A stretch of 40,326 nt of DNA from assembly GCA_019243475.1 (NCBI GenBank), contig JAFAUE010000248.1, forward strand, positions 1 to 40,326. The letters run 5' to 3'. Numbering within the stretch: the first letter of the stretch is position 1; each line of letters begins with the position of its first letter. The DNA is from Acidobacteriota bacterium (GTDB lineage Bacteria > Acidobacteriota > Terriglobia > Terriglobales > Acidobacteriaceae). The position numbers and the translations under genes are program-made. The notes beneath the pieces are model-generated. The model did no database searches and was not told the origin of the DNA. It worked only from the letters and a program-made list of their open reading frames with translations. Of the stretch, positions 27,242-36,692 are shown piece by piece.

Positions 27242-30200
27242 ATGTCGGTATCACTGACATATTTTATTGGCGAGATTTTCCAGCCTTTCGGCAGCGTTCC
27301 GTTTCGGGACAAAGTGCGATTATTCCGGAGAAAGCTGTCCTCCTTCTTCTTCGTCCTTCCGATGTTCTTGGGCGCACTTTCCGCCGCGCTAGCACAATTA
27401 CCCGCAGCAGGCTCGATCGAGGGCAGCGTAACTGATCCAACCGGAGCGGTCATAGTTGGAGCGTCAGTAGTGGCCCGCAGCGTAACTGCTGGCGCCGCCT
27501 TCAAGACCACGACCGACAATGATGGACTCTTTCGCGTTCTAGTGCTCGAAGTCGGCACTTATGAGTTGAGAATCGAGCACGATGGCTTCACGCCGCTGAT
27601 TGACAAAGAGGTGGTTGTCACAGTGGGCGCCGGAGTCAGCATTGCATTGAAGATGACGGTAGCAGGAGGCGCGGAATCGATCTCTGTCACGTCGTCGCCG
27701 TTAATAGAGGACACGCGTACTCAGCTCAGTACGACGATCGAGAATCAATTCATTTCAAAGCTACCCGTGAACGGACGTGACTTCTCCAAATTTGTTCTGC
27801 TCGCTCCCGGCATCACTCGCGATGCTCGCGGCGGCCTCAGTGTGGGCGGACAGCGCGTCATGAACTCCCTCGTGGTGGATGGCACGAATAATGACAACAC
27901 ATTCTTCGGGGTCCATCTCGGCGGCACCGGTTTCAGCGCCGGCGCAAATGCCACGTTCCACATTAGCCAGGAAGCAGTGCAGGAATTTCAAGTGAACACA
28001 AACGCTTATTCGGCCGAACTTGGTCGCGCCGGAGGCGCAGTGATCAATGCGGTTACGAAGTCCGGCGGCAACGACCTGCACGGTACCGCGTTTTGGTTTT
28101 ACCGCGATCGATCGCTCAACGCCAACGACCCAGTTAACAAGCTGAATGACTTGCCGAAAGACCCCTTTCATTTCAATCAATTCGGCGGAGTGGTTGGCGG
28201 ACCCGTGCGGAAAAACCGTCTCTTCTTTCTGCTGAATTATGAAGGGCTTCGCAGCAACAGCCCTAACGCTGTTGTGCTCAATCTGCCGCTTAGGTTTCAG
28301 TTCTCTCCGAATCAAACCGTAGCCGCTTTTCAGAAGCTCGCAATCAATTACCTCGGTGCGCGTGCGGCCCCTTGGACAGAGCCCTTCACCATCGACGACT
28401 CTCTGGCAAAGCTCGACTGGCAGATCAATCCCTCTCATCACTTCGACTTGCGATGGAATCACGAAAGCCTATCCGAAGACTTTGTTACGGGCCAGCAGAA
28501 TTCCTTCGAACACACCACGCCGGACGTCGATCACGACGATGTGATCAGCGCTTCATTAACTTCCGTTCTCTCACCCTCGCTTGTGAACACGGCACGTTTC
28601 GCCTTCGTCCACGAAGCGTCCCCATTTTTGGCGAATGGCCATCGGCCGGAGGCGAATGTCTTTGAGGCCGGCCAACTGGTTCTAAGCATCGGTACCGGAC
28701 CCAATGTGCCAGAGGACGCGGAGATTCATCGCACGCAGTGGGTAGATACCGTTGCGCTCGCACACGGCCATCACGCGTTGAAGTTTGGAGAGGATGTAAT
28801 GCTGGATCGCATAACTTTCCGCCACTCTGAAACTTTTGCCGGGACTTACCGGTTCAACAGTCTTGAGAGTTTTGGGCGGAGTCTGGCCGGAGCTCCTGTC
28901 CCTATACAAGGAGACTCATATCAGCAGTCATTCGCAGGCGATGGCTCGAATGAGTCGGTAACGCACCCGGACATTCTGTTGCTCGCCGGTTTCGCGCAGG
29001 ACGAGTGGCACCCCCGACCGCGTCTCACCATGAATCTTGGCCTGCGTTATGACCTGCAAGTCACGCCAAATCCGCCAGTACGCAATCCCGCCGCGCTGGC
29101 TGCAGGTCTCGATACAAGTACGTTGCCAACGGATGAAGACAATATTGCGCCGCGCGTGGGCTTCGCCTGGATGCCCCTGCGCAGCCAGCGTTTCGTTCTT
29201 CGAGGAGGCTACGGAATTTTTTATGCCATTACGCCAGCGGAAATGACGGCCCGGGCGTTCTTTCAAAACGGCGTCAGCGTGCAAACACGCGCGCTTTCAG
29301 CCGCGACACCACTGGGTGCAGCGCTCATACCTGCGTATCCGAACACGCTCTGCGGTCCACCTCCCTCGTCCGGCGCGATTCCAGGCTGTCTTCCTCCAGT
29401 GGCCAGCGCGAGCAATCAAATTCTGGAACTGTTTGCGCGGAGCTTCGAGCAGCCATATGTGCAGCAGGGCAGCTTTGGCTGGGAAGCGCAACTCAGCACC
29501 AATTCCGCTATTGAAGCAAGCTACCTATTTTCGAAAGGAACTCACCTGCCACACGTGCGCGATATCAATTTGGGACTGCCATCCGCAACCCTCCCAATCG
29601 GCATCGCCGGCACGCCTACTGTGCTGAGTTACCAGCGTTTCTCCCTGCCCCGTCCGATTTCTACCTTCAATCGCGTTCTCCAATTCACCAGTAGCGGCAA
29701 TTCCATTTACCACGGCTTGGTTGTGCAGGCAACCAAGCGCTTTTCGAGCAACTACTCTTTCCTTGCCTCATACACCCTGAGCAAAGTGATCGACGATAAT
29801 CCCAATGTATTCGCCATACGACCGAACCCAAGTAATGCTATGTTCCTGTCGGATCCCACCAATCCTCGCGCGGATCGCGGGCCTGGCGCGAACGATCAGA
29901 GACATCGTCTGGTGGTCAGCGGAATTTGGGAGCTCAATCATGCAAAACATCTCTCCGGTGCAAGCAGAGCTGTGCTGGAAGGCTGGCAAGTAAGCGCGAT
30001 TCTAACCGCGGAAACCGGCCAGCCATATTCCGGGCTGGTGGGATTCGACCTGAATAATGATGGGAACTTCGCTACCGATCGCGTGCCCGGCTTAGGACGA
30101 GACACTTTCTATTTGCCAGCTTCGATCTCGCTCGATCCACGCTTGACGCGCACTGTGCGCCTCCGCGATCGGCTTCAACTGCAAATGATGTTTGAAGCCT

Positions 30201-30403
30201 TTAATGCCTTTAATCACAGCAACATCACCCGAGTTCGGACCACGGAATTTGCTGTGGTGCAATCGCCGGCAAGCTGCGGCATCGCCGGTAGCCCATGTCT
30301 GGTGCGCCAGAATACGCAGACAGCCGGCCTGGACGCTTTTGGCACACCGACCGCAAGCTCCGGAGCGCGCATCCTGCAGTTCGGCGCGAAGTTAATCTTC
30401 TGA
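27242..30403 (+). CDS. TonB-dependent-receptor-like outer membrane protein with carboxypeptidase regulatory-like domain (Oar-like)
   Basis: GSIEGSVTDPTGAVIVGASVVA; EFQVNTNAYSAELGRAGGAVINAVTKSGGNDLHGTAFWFYRD; terminal LQFGAKLIF. Begins 15 nt after the upstream regulator. Confidence 0.9.
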   Translation: MSVSLTYFIGEIFQPFGSVPFRDKVRLFRRKLSSFFFVLPMFLGALSAALAQLPAAGSIEGSVTDPTGAVIVGASVVARSVTAGAAFKTTTDNDGLFRVLVLEVGTYELRIEHDGFTPLIDKEVVVTVGAGVSIALKMTVAGGAESISVTSSPLIEDTRTQLSTTIENQFISKLPVNGRDFSKFVLLAPGITRDARGGLSVGGQRVMNSLVVDGTNNDNTFFGVHLGGTGFSAGANATFHISQEAVQEFQVNTNAYSAELGRAGGAVINAVTKSGGNDLHGTAFWFYRDRSLNANDPVNKLNDLPKDPFHFNQFGGVVGGPVRKNRLFFLLNYEGLRSNSPNAVVLNLPLRFQFSPNQTVAAFQKLAINYLGARAAPWTEPFTIDDSLAKLDWQINPSHHFDLRWNHESLSEDFVTGQQNSFEHTTPDVDHDDVISASLTSVLSPSLVNTARFAFVHEASPFLANGHRPEANVFEAGQLVLSIGTGPNVPEDAEIHRTQWVDTVALAHGHHALKFGEDVMLDRITFRHSETFAGTYRFNSLESFGRSLAGAPVPIQGDSYQQSFAGDGSNESVTHPDILLLAGFAQDEWHPRPRLTMNLGLRYDLQVTPNPPVRNPAALAAGLDTSTLPTDEDNIAPRVGFAWMPLRSQRFVLRGGYGIFYAITPAEMTARAFFQNGVSVQTRALSAATPLGAALIPAYPNTLCGPPPSSGAIPGCLPPVASASNQILELFARSFEQPYVQQGSFGWEAQLSTNSAIEASYLFSKGTHLPHVRDINLGLPSATLPIGIAGTPTVLSYQRFSLPRPISTFNRVLQFTSSGNSIYHGLVVQATKRFSSNYSFLASYTLSKVIDDNPNVFAIRPNPSNAMFLSDPTNPRADRGPGANDQRHRLVVSGIWELNHAKHLSGASRAVLEGWQVSAILTAETGQPYSGLVGFDLNNDGNFATDRVPGLGRDTFYLPASISLDPRLTRTVRLRDRLQLQMMFEAFNAFNHSNITRVRTTEFAVVQSPASCGIAGSPCLVRQNTQTAGLDAFGTPTASSGARILQFGAKLIF

Positions 30404-30428
30404 AAGATTAGCTTCCTACTTTTGTTTT
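30388..30428 (+). terminator. Putative terminator hairpin overlapping the receptor stop codon
   Basis: GAAGTTAATCTT (30388-30399), loop CTGA, AAGATTAGCTTC (30404-30415): 11 Watson-Crick pairs plus one G-T, followed by CTACTTTTGTTTT. Confidence 0.5.
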
Positions 30429-30599
30429 CATTCAGCAGGCGTACGCCGCGCCAGCCTGGCATTTAAAACTACTGCCCGCAATAACTTGCATCGCCAGAAT
30501 GATTTCACCGACTCGTCATTTGACGATGGCCGATCTTCAGCACAACACTGCACAACCCGCAACACAGGGCCAACGAAATTCACAGAGGAGAATTAAAAA

Positions 30600-31112
30600 A
30601 TGAGAACGAGAATCGCATCCATCGTTGTGGCTGGAGTGGTTTTCAGCCTGCTGCTGACGCAGACAATTTTTCCCTCACACAAACTTGACATTGTTCCGAC
30701 GGCCTACGCAGACGATGATCGCGGTGCTCCTTCAGCACAGGATCACGATGAGAGTGCAGTTTGTTCCGTCGCTACGCTGAATGGTTCTTACGGCTTTTTC
30801 CGAACAGGCGCGACTGCAGTCGGTCCGCTGGCGGCTGTAGGGATCGTGACTTTTGATGGCAATGGTGCCAGCGCGGCACGCCAAACCATCCGCAAGAACG
30901 GCGTGACGACTTCTGACTTGTTCGTCAATCCACCTGCAGAAGGTCCCTACGAAGTTGACGCGGATTGCGCAGCAAGGTTTCTAAATCCCGACGGCAGTGT
31001 TATCTCCCACGCTGTGATCGTGGATGGAGGCAATGAACTCTTCATTCTGAGCCTCTCGAACGGAAATTCAGTCTACGGGGTCATGAAAAAGATCGGCAAA
31101 CACCAACACTGA
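30600..31112 (+). CDS. Small secreted protein of unknown function
   Basis: AGAGGAGAATTAAAAAATG start context; N-terminal signal sequence VVAGVVFSLLLTQTIFPS; mature part CSVATLNGSYGFFRTGATAVGPLAAVGIVTFDGNG. Confidence 0.7.
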   Translation: MRTRIASIVVAGVVFSLLLTQTIFPSHKLDIVPTAYADDDRGAPSAQDHDESAVCSVATLNGSYGFFRTGATAVGPLAAVGIVTFDGNGASAARQTIRKNGVTTSDLFVNPPAEGPYEVDADCAARFLNPDGSVISHAVIVDGGNELFILSLSNGNSVYGVMKKIGKHQH

Positions 31113-31264
31113 TAAATGCTGGAACGCAATGAAGCCACAAAAAAGTGGCGCTGCTTGGGAGGTCTCCAGTGCGAGTCCGACCTGCTCCTCCTAGGATTGA
31201 CGCTCGATTGAGTCTGAGGTCGGAAATCCAAACCCTCCAGCTGCACTTGTGAACCAAGCGTTTT

Positions 31265-31310
31265 GGAACAAGTGGAACAGACGGAAATTTCCGTTCGTTC
31301 CATTTGTTTC
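31265..31310. repeat. 46-nt imperfect palindrome in noncoding DNA
   Basis: GGAACAAGTGGAAC AGA CGGAAATTTCCG TTC GTTCCATTTGTTTC; core CGGAAATTTCCG is a perfect 12-bp palindrome. Confidence 0.65.
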
Positions 31311-31789
31311 ATTGGCGACGCAGTCGCAATCCTCGCGTCCATCCGGTAGTTGAACCAAAACGTGCCTGGAGACTGCGACGAAGCGAGTACTCTCTCGACC
31401 TCGGACTTCTCAATTCGAGCATATTTCCGCGCTTGTTCGGCTATTTGGCGCTCCTGTTGGGTTTCGCATTTGGCGGGCTTGGTATTGTCTTTCTGCGGGT
31501 TCTTGTACTGCCCAACGGAGCGGCAGCGTGTGCCTGCATTCAAGGAGTGTGGTGGCTGACTGCAGCCATAACCCTCATTGTGCGGAGCGCAGAGATGCGG
31601 GAAAGAGCGCGAGACAACGTTGCGTTTGCCTCCAAGGCATGAGAACACTCATCGTCAAGCTGTCAAAAGAGAGCGATCAAACCCTTCCGGGTAAATGAGG
31701 CGTCATCATTTAGCTTCTTGGAAGCAATGGCAGAATCTGTCGTGATGGTCGAGGCGATTGATCATCCCGCAACCGGGAGACGGAACCAT

Positions 31790-32222
31790 ATGAACGTAAA
31801 AAAACAGATCAAGAAGTACATTACCAGCCAGCCAGAGCCAAAACGCGGCGATTTGCGAAAGTTGCATCAGCTCACACTGCAGCTGTCGCCAGAATGCAAG
31901 TTATGGTTCTTCGATGGTAAAGACAGTAAAAATCGTACGGTTTCCAACCCTACCATCGGATATGGATCTCACTCCAGGAAATATGCCGATGGAACGAGTA
32001 GAGAGTTTTTTTCAAATCGGTGTGAGCGGAAATAAAACCGGAATCTCTGTCTATATTCTTGGCCTCAAGGATAAGAAGTACTTAGCCAAGACGTATGGAA
32101 AAAAATTGGGCAAGGCAAGCGTCACGGGGTATTGCATTCGGTTTGAAGCTCTAAAGGATCTAAACCTCGACACGCTCGGAGCGGCAATACGACGTGGATT
32201 TGCAAGCTCGAAGAGTGTCTGA
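31790..32222 (+). pseudogene. DUF1801-like protein, single frameshift in a T7 run
   Basis: Frame 1 MNVKKQIKKYITSQPEPKRGDLRKLHQLTLQ...NPTIGYGSHSRKYADGTSREFF, then (one T removed from 32006-32012) QIGVSGNKTGISVYILGLKDKKYLAKTYGKKLGKASVTGYCIRFEALKDLNLDTLGAAIRRGF. Confidence 0.75.
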
Positions 32223-32837
32223 ATTTCGTTTCCTACTTGCGTCCCAGTATTGAATCAAGAGGACTCGACGGGTACGTAAACGATTGTTTCAGGGAACTTG
32301 TTTGCTCGACCATCGTGTTTCTGATTGGGGCCTGCCCAATGTGACGAACCCGTTTTAAAATGCAGACATAAATTCCCTTTTGGAACAGTGCGTTTCAACA
32401 CAATTGCGCACTTCGGAAGTCACAACACTCCTCGGTTGGCCGCAACCGCGATCTATATCGCTCCAGACGACTAACGGAAACGTCGAATTCCTCCGACTCC
32501 CAGAGCTGAGACTCCTGATCAGCCCTGCTTTTCCTACGACCCTGGCGCTCGTGGTTGTGCGCTCATGACTGAGCCTTGCGGTGGGTTGGTTCTGACTGGC
32601 CTTGTCTTGTGGCTTCAGCGACGGTCTGAGCAAGTGTCCAAATATTGGCACGCATAGCAGAAGTCAGACGTCACCCAAATCCAGCCATCACAAAGAGTTG
32701 CGGACAGTGTGAGCTTGGCTAACGAAGTGCCTTCCTGATCTATAGCGGCCCCAAACAACGGGACGACTGCAAGGTAGTTGGTTGTAGCGGCGAGAAGCCC
32801 GGGCCCACCTGAGACTGGACGATTAGGAGCGTGCAGC

Positions 32838-33221
32838 ATGCTGCTTAGTAAAAATGGGATGCAGAGTGCGGCTGGCAATGCGATTCGCGGCTACGACTCC
32901 GCGATGAGATCTGGCGAAATGGAACGAATGTCTGGCTTGCGCTGTGCACTGGCCGGTGACAGCCAGGACGCGCCAATGCTGTCGGTTGTTGTCCCCTTCT
33001 ACAACGAAGGCAGGAATGTGATCGAACTGCATACGCGGTTGCGAACCGTCCTCGATAATATCGGCTGGCCTTACGAATTCGTCTTTGTCGATGACGGCAG
33101 CACCGATGAGACGCCTCGGCTGCTGCGGGGCCTTGCCGAGATCGATCCGCTGTTGACCGTCGTGCGGCTGCGTCGCAACTTCGGCCAGACAGCTGCACTC
33201 GCCGCCGGATTCGCCCAGAGC
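32838..33221 (+). pseudogene. Truncated family 2 glycosyltransferase (N-terminal half only)
   Basis: MLSVVVPFYNEGRNVIELHTRLRTVLDNIGWPYEFVFVDDGSTDETPRLLRGLAEIDPLLTVVRLRRNFGQTAALAAGFAQS, then homology stops abruptly near 33221. Confidence 0.75.
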
Positions 33222-33452
33222 GCCCTTAGTCATCACCACCGCGCGTTCGATTACGTTCTGCAGTTCGCGGACATTGCCGGGCCAGTGGTATTGGCTCAGC
33301 GCTGTCATCGTTTCCGAAGCGATGCTGTCGATCTGCTTGTTCATGCGGTTCGCATACAGCTTGGTGAAATGCCGTACCAGAATGGGAATGTCGTCGGCAC
33401 GCTCCCGCAGCGGTGGAACGCGAATGGGAAATACGTTGAGACGGTAGAAAAG
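33212..33452 (-). pseudogene. Internal fragment of a sigma-54-interacting (AAA+) transcriptional activator
   Basis: Reverse strand LFYRLNVFPIRVPPLRERADDIPILVRHFTKLYANRMNKQIDSIASETMTALSQYHWPGNVRELQNVIERAVVMTKGALGE. Confidence 0.8.
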
Positions 33453-33630
33453 AGGCCAGAAGATGAACATCGACCCAGCCGATCCTCAGACCGGCCAAGC
33501 GGTGACGATCAACGAACGTCAGCACCTCGTGGTGTTCCGTAGCGCGCACATGCGGAAGCTTCAGCAGCAGCACCAGGATTTCAGACCAGCGCTGAAGAAC
33601 GCCGAGCGCCAGTTCTACGACGTCATCCAA
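33451..33630 (-). pseudogene. Fragment of a PIN-domain (VapC-like) toxin
   Basis: Reverse strand VVELALGVLQRWSEILVLLLKLPHVRATEHHEVLTFVDRHRLAGLRIGWVDVHLLAS; no N-terminal catalytic start and no normal C-terminus. Confidence 0.65.
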
Positions 33631-33732
33631 CTGACACAACGTTTTAATTTGAAACCAATTCCGCGCTTGCAAGATTCCGGACTGCACGGATAGGCAGCTG
33701 CATTGACGCATGCGGAAGCCACGGACGAGCCT

Positions 33733-34134
33733 TTACGTAACCAGCGAAAATCCCTCCTGGTCAAAGTGTGGATCGAACCCGAAGGCCTCTGCCACGCTCC
33801 CTCTGCGCATCACGATGAAGGAAACGGCGTCAACGAGACTAAGTTGTCGCTTCCGCCGGTCGAGCAGCAAGTCGAGTCCAGCGTTGTGGAGTGCTTCATC
33901 GATCCACACCACATCGATCACAGGCGCGAAGTCTGCCCGAAAGCTTCGCACAGCTTCAAGGCCCAGTCGCCGGCCCAGAAGGGCATAGGTTTCAACCAAG
34001 ACATAAGACGTAGACACGAGCAAAGCTTGCCGGGTGCGCAAGTTTGCGAAGGCGCGCTTCGCCCGGGCATGGTTCTCATCTGTGGTACTGAGGAGGGCAA
34101 AGAGGCCAGACGTATCTGCGAAAACAGCGTTCAC
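33733..34134 (-). CDS. PIN-domain toxin (VapC-like)
   Basis: MNAVFADTSGLFALLSTTDENHARAKRAF...VSTSYVLVETYALLGRR...LSLVDAVSFIVMRRGSVAEAFGFDPHFDQEGF. GTG start overlaps the antitoxin stop. Confidence 0.82.
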   Translation of the reverse strand: MNAVFADTSGLFALLSTTDENHARAKRAFANLRTRQALLVSTSYVLVETYALLGRRLGLEAVRSFRADFAPVIDVVWIDEALHNAGLDLLLDRRKRQLSLVDAVSFIVMRRGSVAEAFGFDPHFDQEGFSLVT

Positions 34135-34379
34135 TTGAACGCCTCGTCGAGATAGCGATCGTGTTTGCTCGACACGTTGCGTACGCCGCGGAGGTCGCGA
34201 AAACGTCCGACCACACGCGCCGCGCGGTCATAAAGCGCGGCACGATCCGGCATATCCTCCGCCAATCCTTTGTCAACGCAGCGCCGAATCACCTCTGCGA
34301 GCGACAAGCCGCGATCGCGCGCCTGGGCGCGCAGCCGGCGCGCTTGCTGGTCGGTAAGCTGAATCTGTGTTCGCACCAT
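34131..34379 (-). CDS. Ribbon-helix-helix (CopG-type) antitoxin
   Basis: MVRTQIQLTDQQARRLRAQARDRGLSLAEVIRRCVDKGLAEDM; 4-nt overlap with the PIN toxin gene. Confidence 0.8.
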   Translation of the reverse strand: MVRTQIQLTDQQARRLRAQARDRGLSLAEVIRRCVDKGLAEDMPDRAALYDRAARVVGRFRDLRGVRNVSSKHDRYLDEAFK

Positions 34380-34424
34380 ACCCTCGATTGTAAGCACATC
34401 ATGATGTAGTGTCAAAGGATCTAG

Positions 34425-34928
34425 TCTCCTGACGGTATCCCCATGTTCCGAGCGGGCGATGAGTTCCTGAATACCCAGTTTGGGAACAACAATCCTTACA
34501 ACCAGGACAACGAGATCAGTTGGTTAGATTGGAGCCAATTGGAAGCGAATCGGGACATCTTTTCTTTCTTCAAAAACATGATTGCTTTCCGCAAGTCGCA
34601 TCCTTCTTTATGTCGCAGTAGATTCTGGCGTGACGACATCTCTTGGTATGGCACCGGTCCTGAAGTTGATATGTCTCCAGATTCCCATAGCCTTGCATTC
34701 TGCCTGCACGGTTCATCGCAGGGAGATCACGACATCTACGTCATGATCAATGCTTATTGGCAAGAGCTGCAGTTCGAAATCCAGGAAGGTAAGTCCGAGG
34801 ATTGGTTACGGATGGTAGATACGGCTTTGCCAAGCGGCGACGATTTTTCCCAATCTGGCCAGCCTTTAGCTGAAATCATCTATCGAGTGGCGCCACGGTC
34901 TGTTGTCGTTTTGCTCCGACGCAACTAA
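34425..34928 (+). pseudogene. 5'-truncated glycogen debranching enzyme (GlgX/isoamylase type), C-terminal remnant
   Basis: SPDGIPMFRAGDEFLNTQFGNNNPYNQDNEISWLDWSQLEANRDIFSFFKNMIAFRKSHPSL...; in-frame TAG at 34422-34424 and no catalytic domain upstream. Confidence 0.75.
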
Positions 34929-35360
34929 AGGGCGTCGAAGCTCAATGCCTATTGTGCAAGGCGAATTTTGATCGAGCCTCGGAACTTGGTCTTCGCGACT
35001 GGCGAGGGGGAAGGTCAGTTAGCAAGGCAACTTGCCGTTTGCCTAGTTAAAGAAGGGTGGAACACCATTGGATGGCGCTTGAATGTCAAGCAGTATTCTG
35101 GCGAGCCCAGATTTCTGTGTTCGGGTCTTTGAACCCTTACACCGGCGCGTGATGGATCGCCAATGCACTCACTGAACAGGATTGCTACCTTAGGAGCGAC
35201 AGGAGCGCCCGAACTACACATCGGCAGCTGCGCTGTCACCAGTGCGGCATTCCTGAAACTCTGGTCTGTAGTTCAGTCTCCTTGCTCGTGTTCCAGCAAT
35301 CGTTATCGAGAGTGCGCGCTGATTCTGCGGGATGCGTGTTCCGTGGAATCAAGTAAATGT

Positions 35361-36380
35361 TCAAGATCCTGATTCTTTCGCCACCCTGATTTCGAGTTTT
35401 CCGAAATTGTCTCCCGTGAACAGCATCAGCAGCGTCTCAGGAAACTTCTCTAGCCCATCCACGATGTGCTCACGCGACTTCAACCGACCCGCTCTGATCC
35501 ATCCCGCGATCTCTCGCATCCCTTCCGGATAACGCGGGAGATAATCCAGAATGATCATGCCTTTCATGGTGGCCCGGTTCACCAGCAGCGAAAGATAGTT
35601 ACTGGGCCCCTTCAAGGGGCCGTTGTTGTTGTACTGGGAGATCGCGCCGCAAATGACAATGCGCGCTCCGAGATTGATCTGCTCAAGGACGGCGTCGAGA
35701 ATGTCGCCGCCAACGTTGTCGAAGTAAACGTCGATGCCCCGTGGACAGCTTTTCCGCAGAGCCTGACCAACGGCCTCTTTCTTGTAATCAATGGCCGCGT
35801 CGAATCCAAGCTCGTCTGTGAGATAGCGGCATTTCTCCTCGCCGCCGGCAATTCCCACAACGCGGCACTCCTTAATTTTTGCAATCTGCCCCACTACCGA
35901 ACCTACCGCTCCGGCTGCCGCCGAAACCACTACGGTGTCATCCGCTTTCACTTGGCCCGTTTCCAGCAAGCCGAAATATGCGGTCATGCCCGGCATACCT
36001 AGCGCGCTGAGATACACGGGCAGAGGCGCCAGTGAGGGATCGATTTTGAAGAATCCGCCGCCATCGGAAAGCACATATTCCTGTGCCCCCGGCATTCCGG
36101 AGACGTAATCCCCAACGGCAAATTTTGGATTTTTCGACGCGATCACCTGGCCCAGTCCGAGCGCGCGCATCACATCGCCTACCGGCACCGGCGGAATGTA
36201 CGATTTCCGATCATTCATCCAGCCGCGCATGGCCGGGTCGAGCGAAAGATACAGAACCTTGATCAGCACCTCGCCCTCGCGCGGCTCCCGGACCGGCTCT
36301 TCGACGTAAGACCAATCGCTGGCTTTGGGCATGCCAACCGGACGGGCTGCGAGCCGAACCTGATGGTTCTTTATGTTCAT
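35361..36380 (-). CDS. NADP-dependent oxidoreductase, MDR superfamily (leukotriene B4 dehydrogenase/CurA-like)
   Basis: VSAAAGAVGSVVGQIAKIKECRVVGIAGG...YFDNVGGDILDAVLEQINLGARIVICGAISQYN; RBS GGAGGAGACGG before ATG 36380. Confidence 0.9.
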   Translation of the reverse strand: MNIKNHQVRLAARPVGMPKASDWSYVEEPVREPREGEVLIKVLYLSLDPAMRGWMNDRKSYIPPVPVGDVMRALGLGQVIASKNPKFAVGDYVSGMPGAQEYVLSDGGGFFKIDPSLAPLPVYLSALGMPGMTAYFGLLETGQVKADDTVVVSAAAGAVGSVVGQIAKIKECRVVGIAGGEEKCRYLTDELGFDAAIDYKKEAVGQALRKSCPRGIDVYFDNVGGDILDAVLEQINLGARIVICGAISQYNNNGPLKGPSNYLSLLVNRATMKGMIILDYLPRYPEGMREIAGWIRAGRLKSREHIVDGLEKFPETLLMLFTGDNFGKLEIRVAKESGS

Positions 36381-36647
36381 CCGTCTCCTCCTACTTTGAG
36401 TGAGTTTATTCTTGCGTCCGCCGGCATGGAACGCGCTCCGCGCCATGGCTTTGCCTGACTGGATTAGGCGCGAATCATAGCCCCCAAACCGGAGACATGA
36501 AAGGGGTGAAGCCATCGGCTTTTATGGACGCTACGCCAGTACTACAACACTCGCTGGGGAGAAACGGCCACCAGTGGCTTGGATTACAAACGGAGGTAAA
36601 GCTGCGCCAGTAGCAGACGGTCTGTTCCGGGAGTAAAAGAAACAACC

Positions 36648-36676
36648 CGCGTGGGCAGCCTGTCCTGCCACACGCG
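36648..36676 (-). terminator. Putative terminator downstream of the phosphoesterase gene
   Basis: CGCGTGGGCAG / CTGCCACACGCG stem with one bulge; on the minus strand followed by GGGTTGTTTCTTTT. Confidence 0.5.
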
Positions 36677-36692
36677 AGTTGCAACGTGAAAT

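Noticed and set aside
31304-31642. 112-aa + strand ORF with a hydrophobic stretch and an overlapping minus ORF (31073..31648)
   Set aside because: Neither has a convincing start, RBS or recognisable family; left unannotated.
32823-33470. Whole 215-aa minus ORF as an intact sigma-54 regulator
   Set aside because: Only about 77 aa resemble the family; the rest is antisense to the GT2 fragment.
33703-34155. 150-aa + strand ORF opposite the PIN toxin
   Set aside because: Antisense to an intact PIN-domain protein with a 4-nt overlap to its antitoxin.
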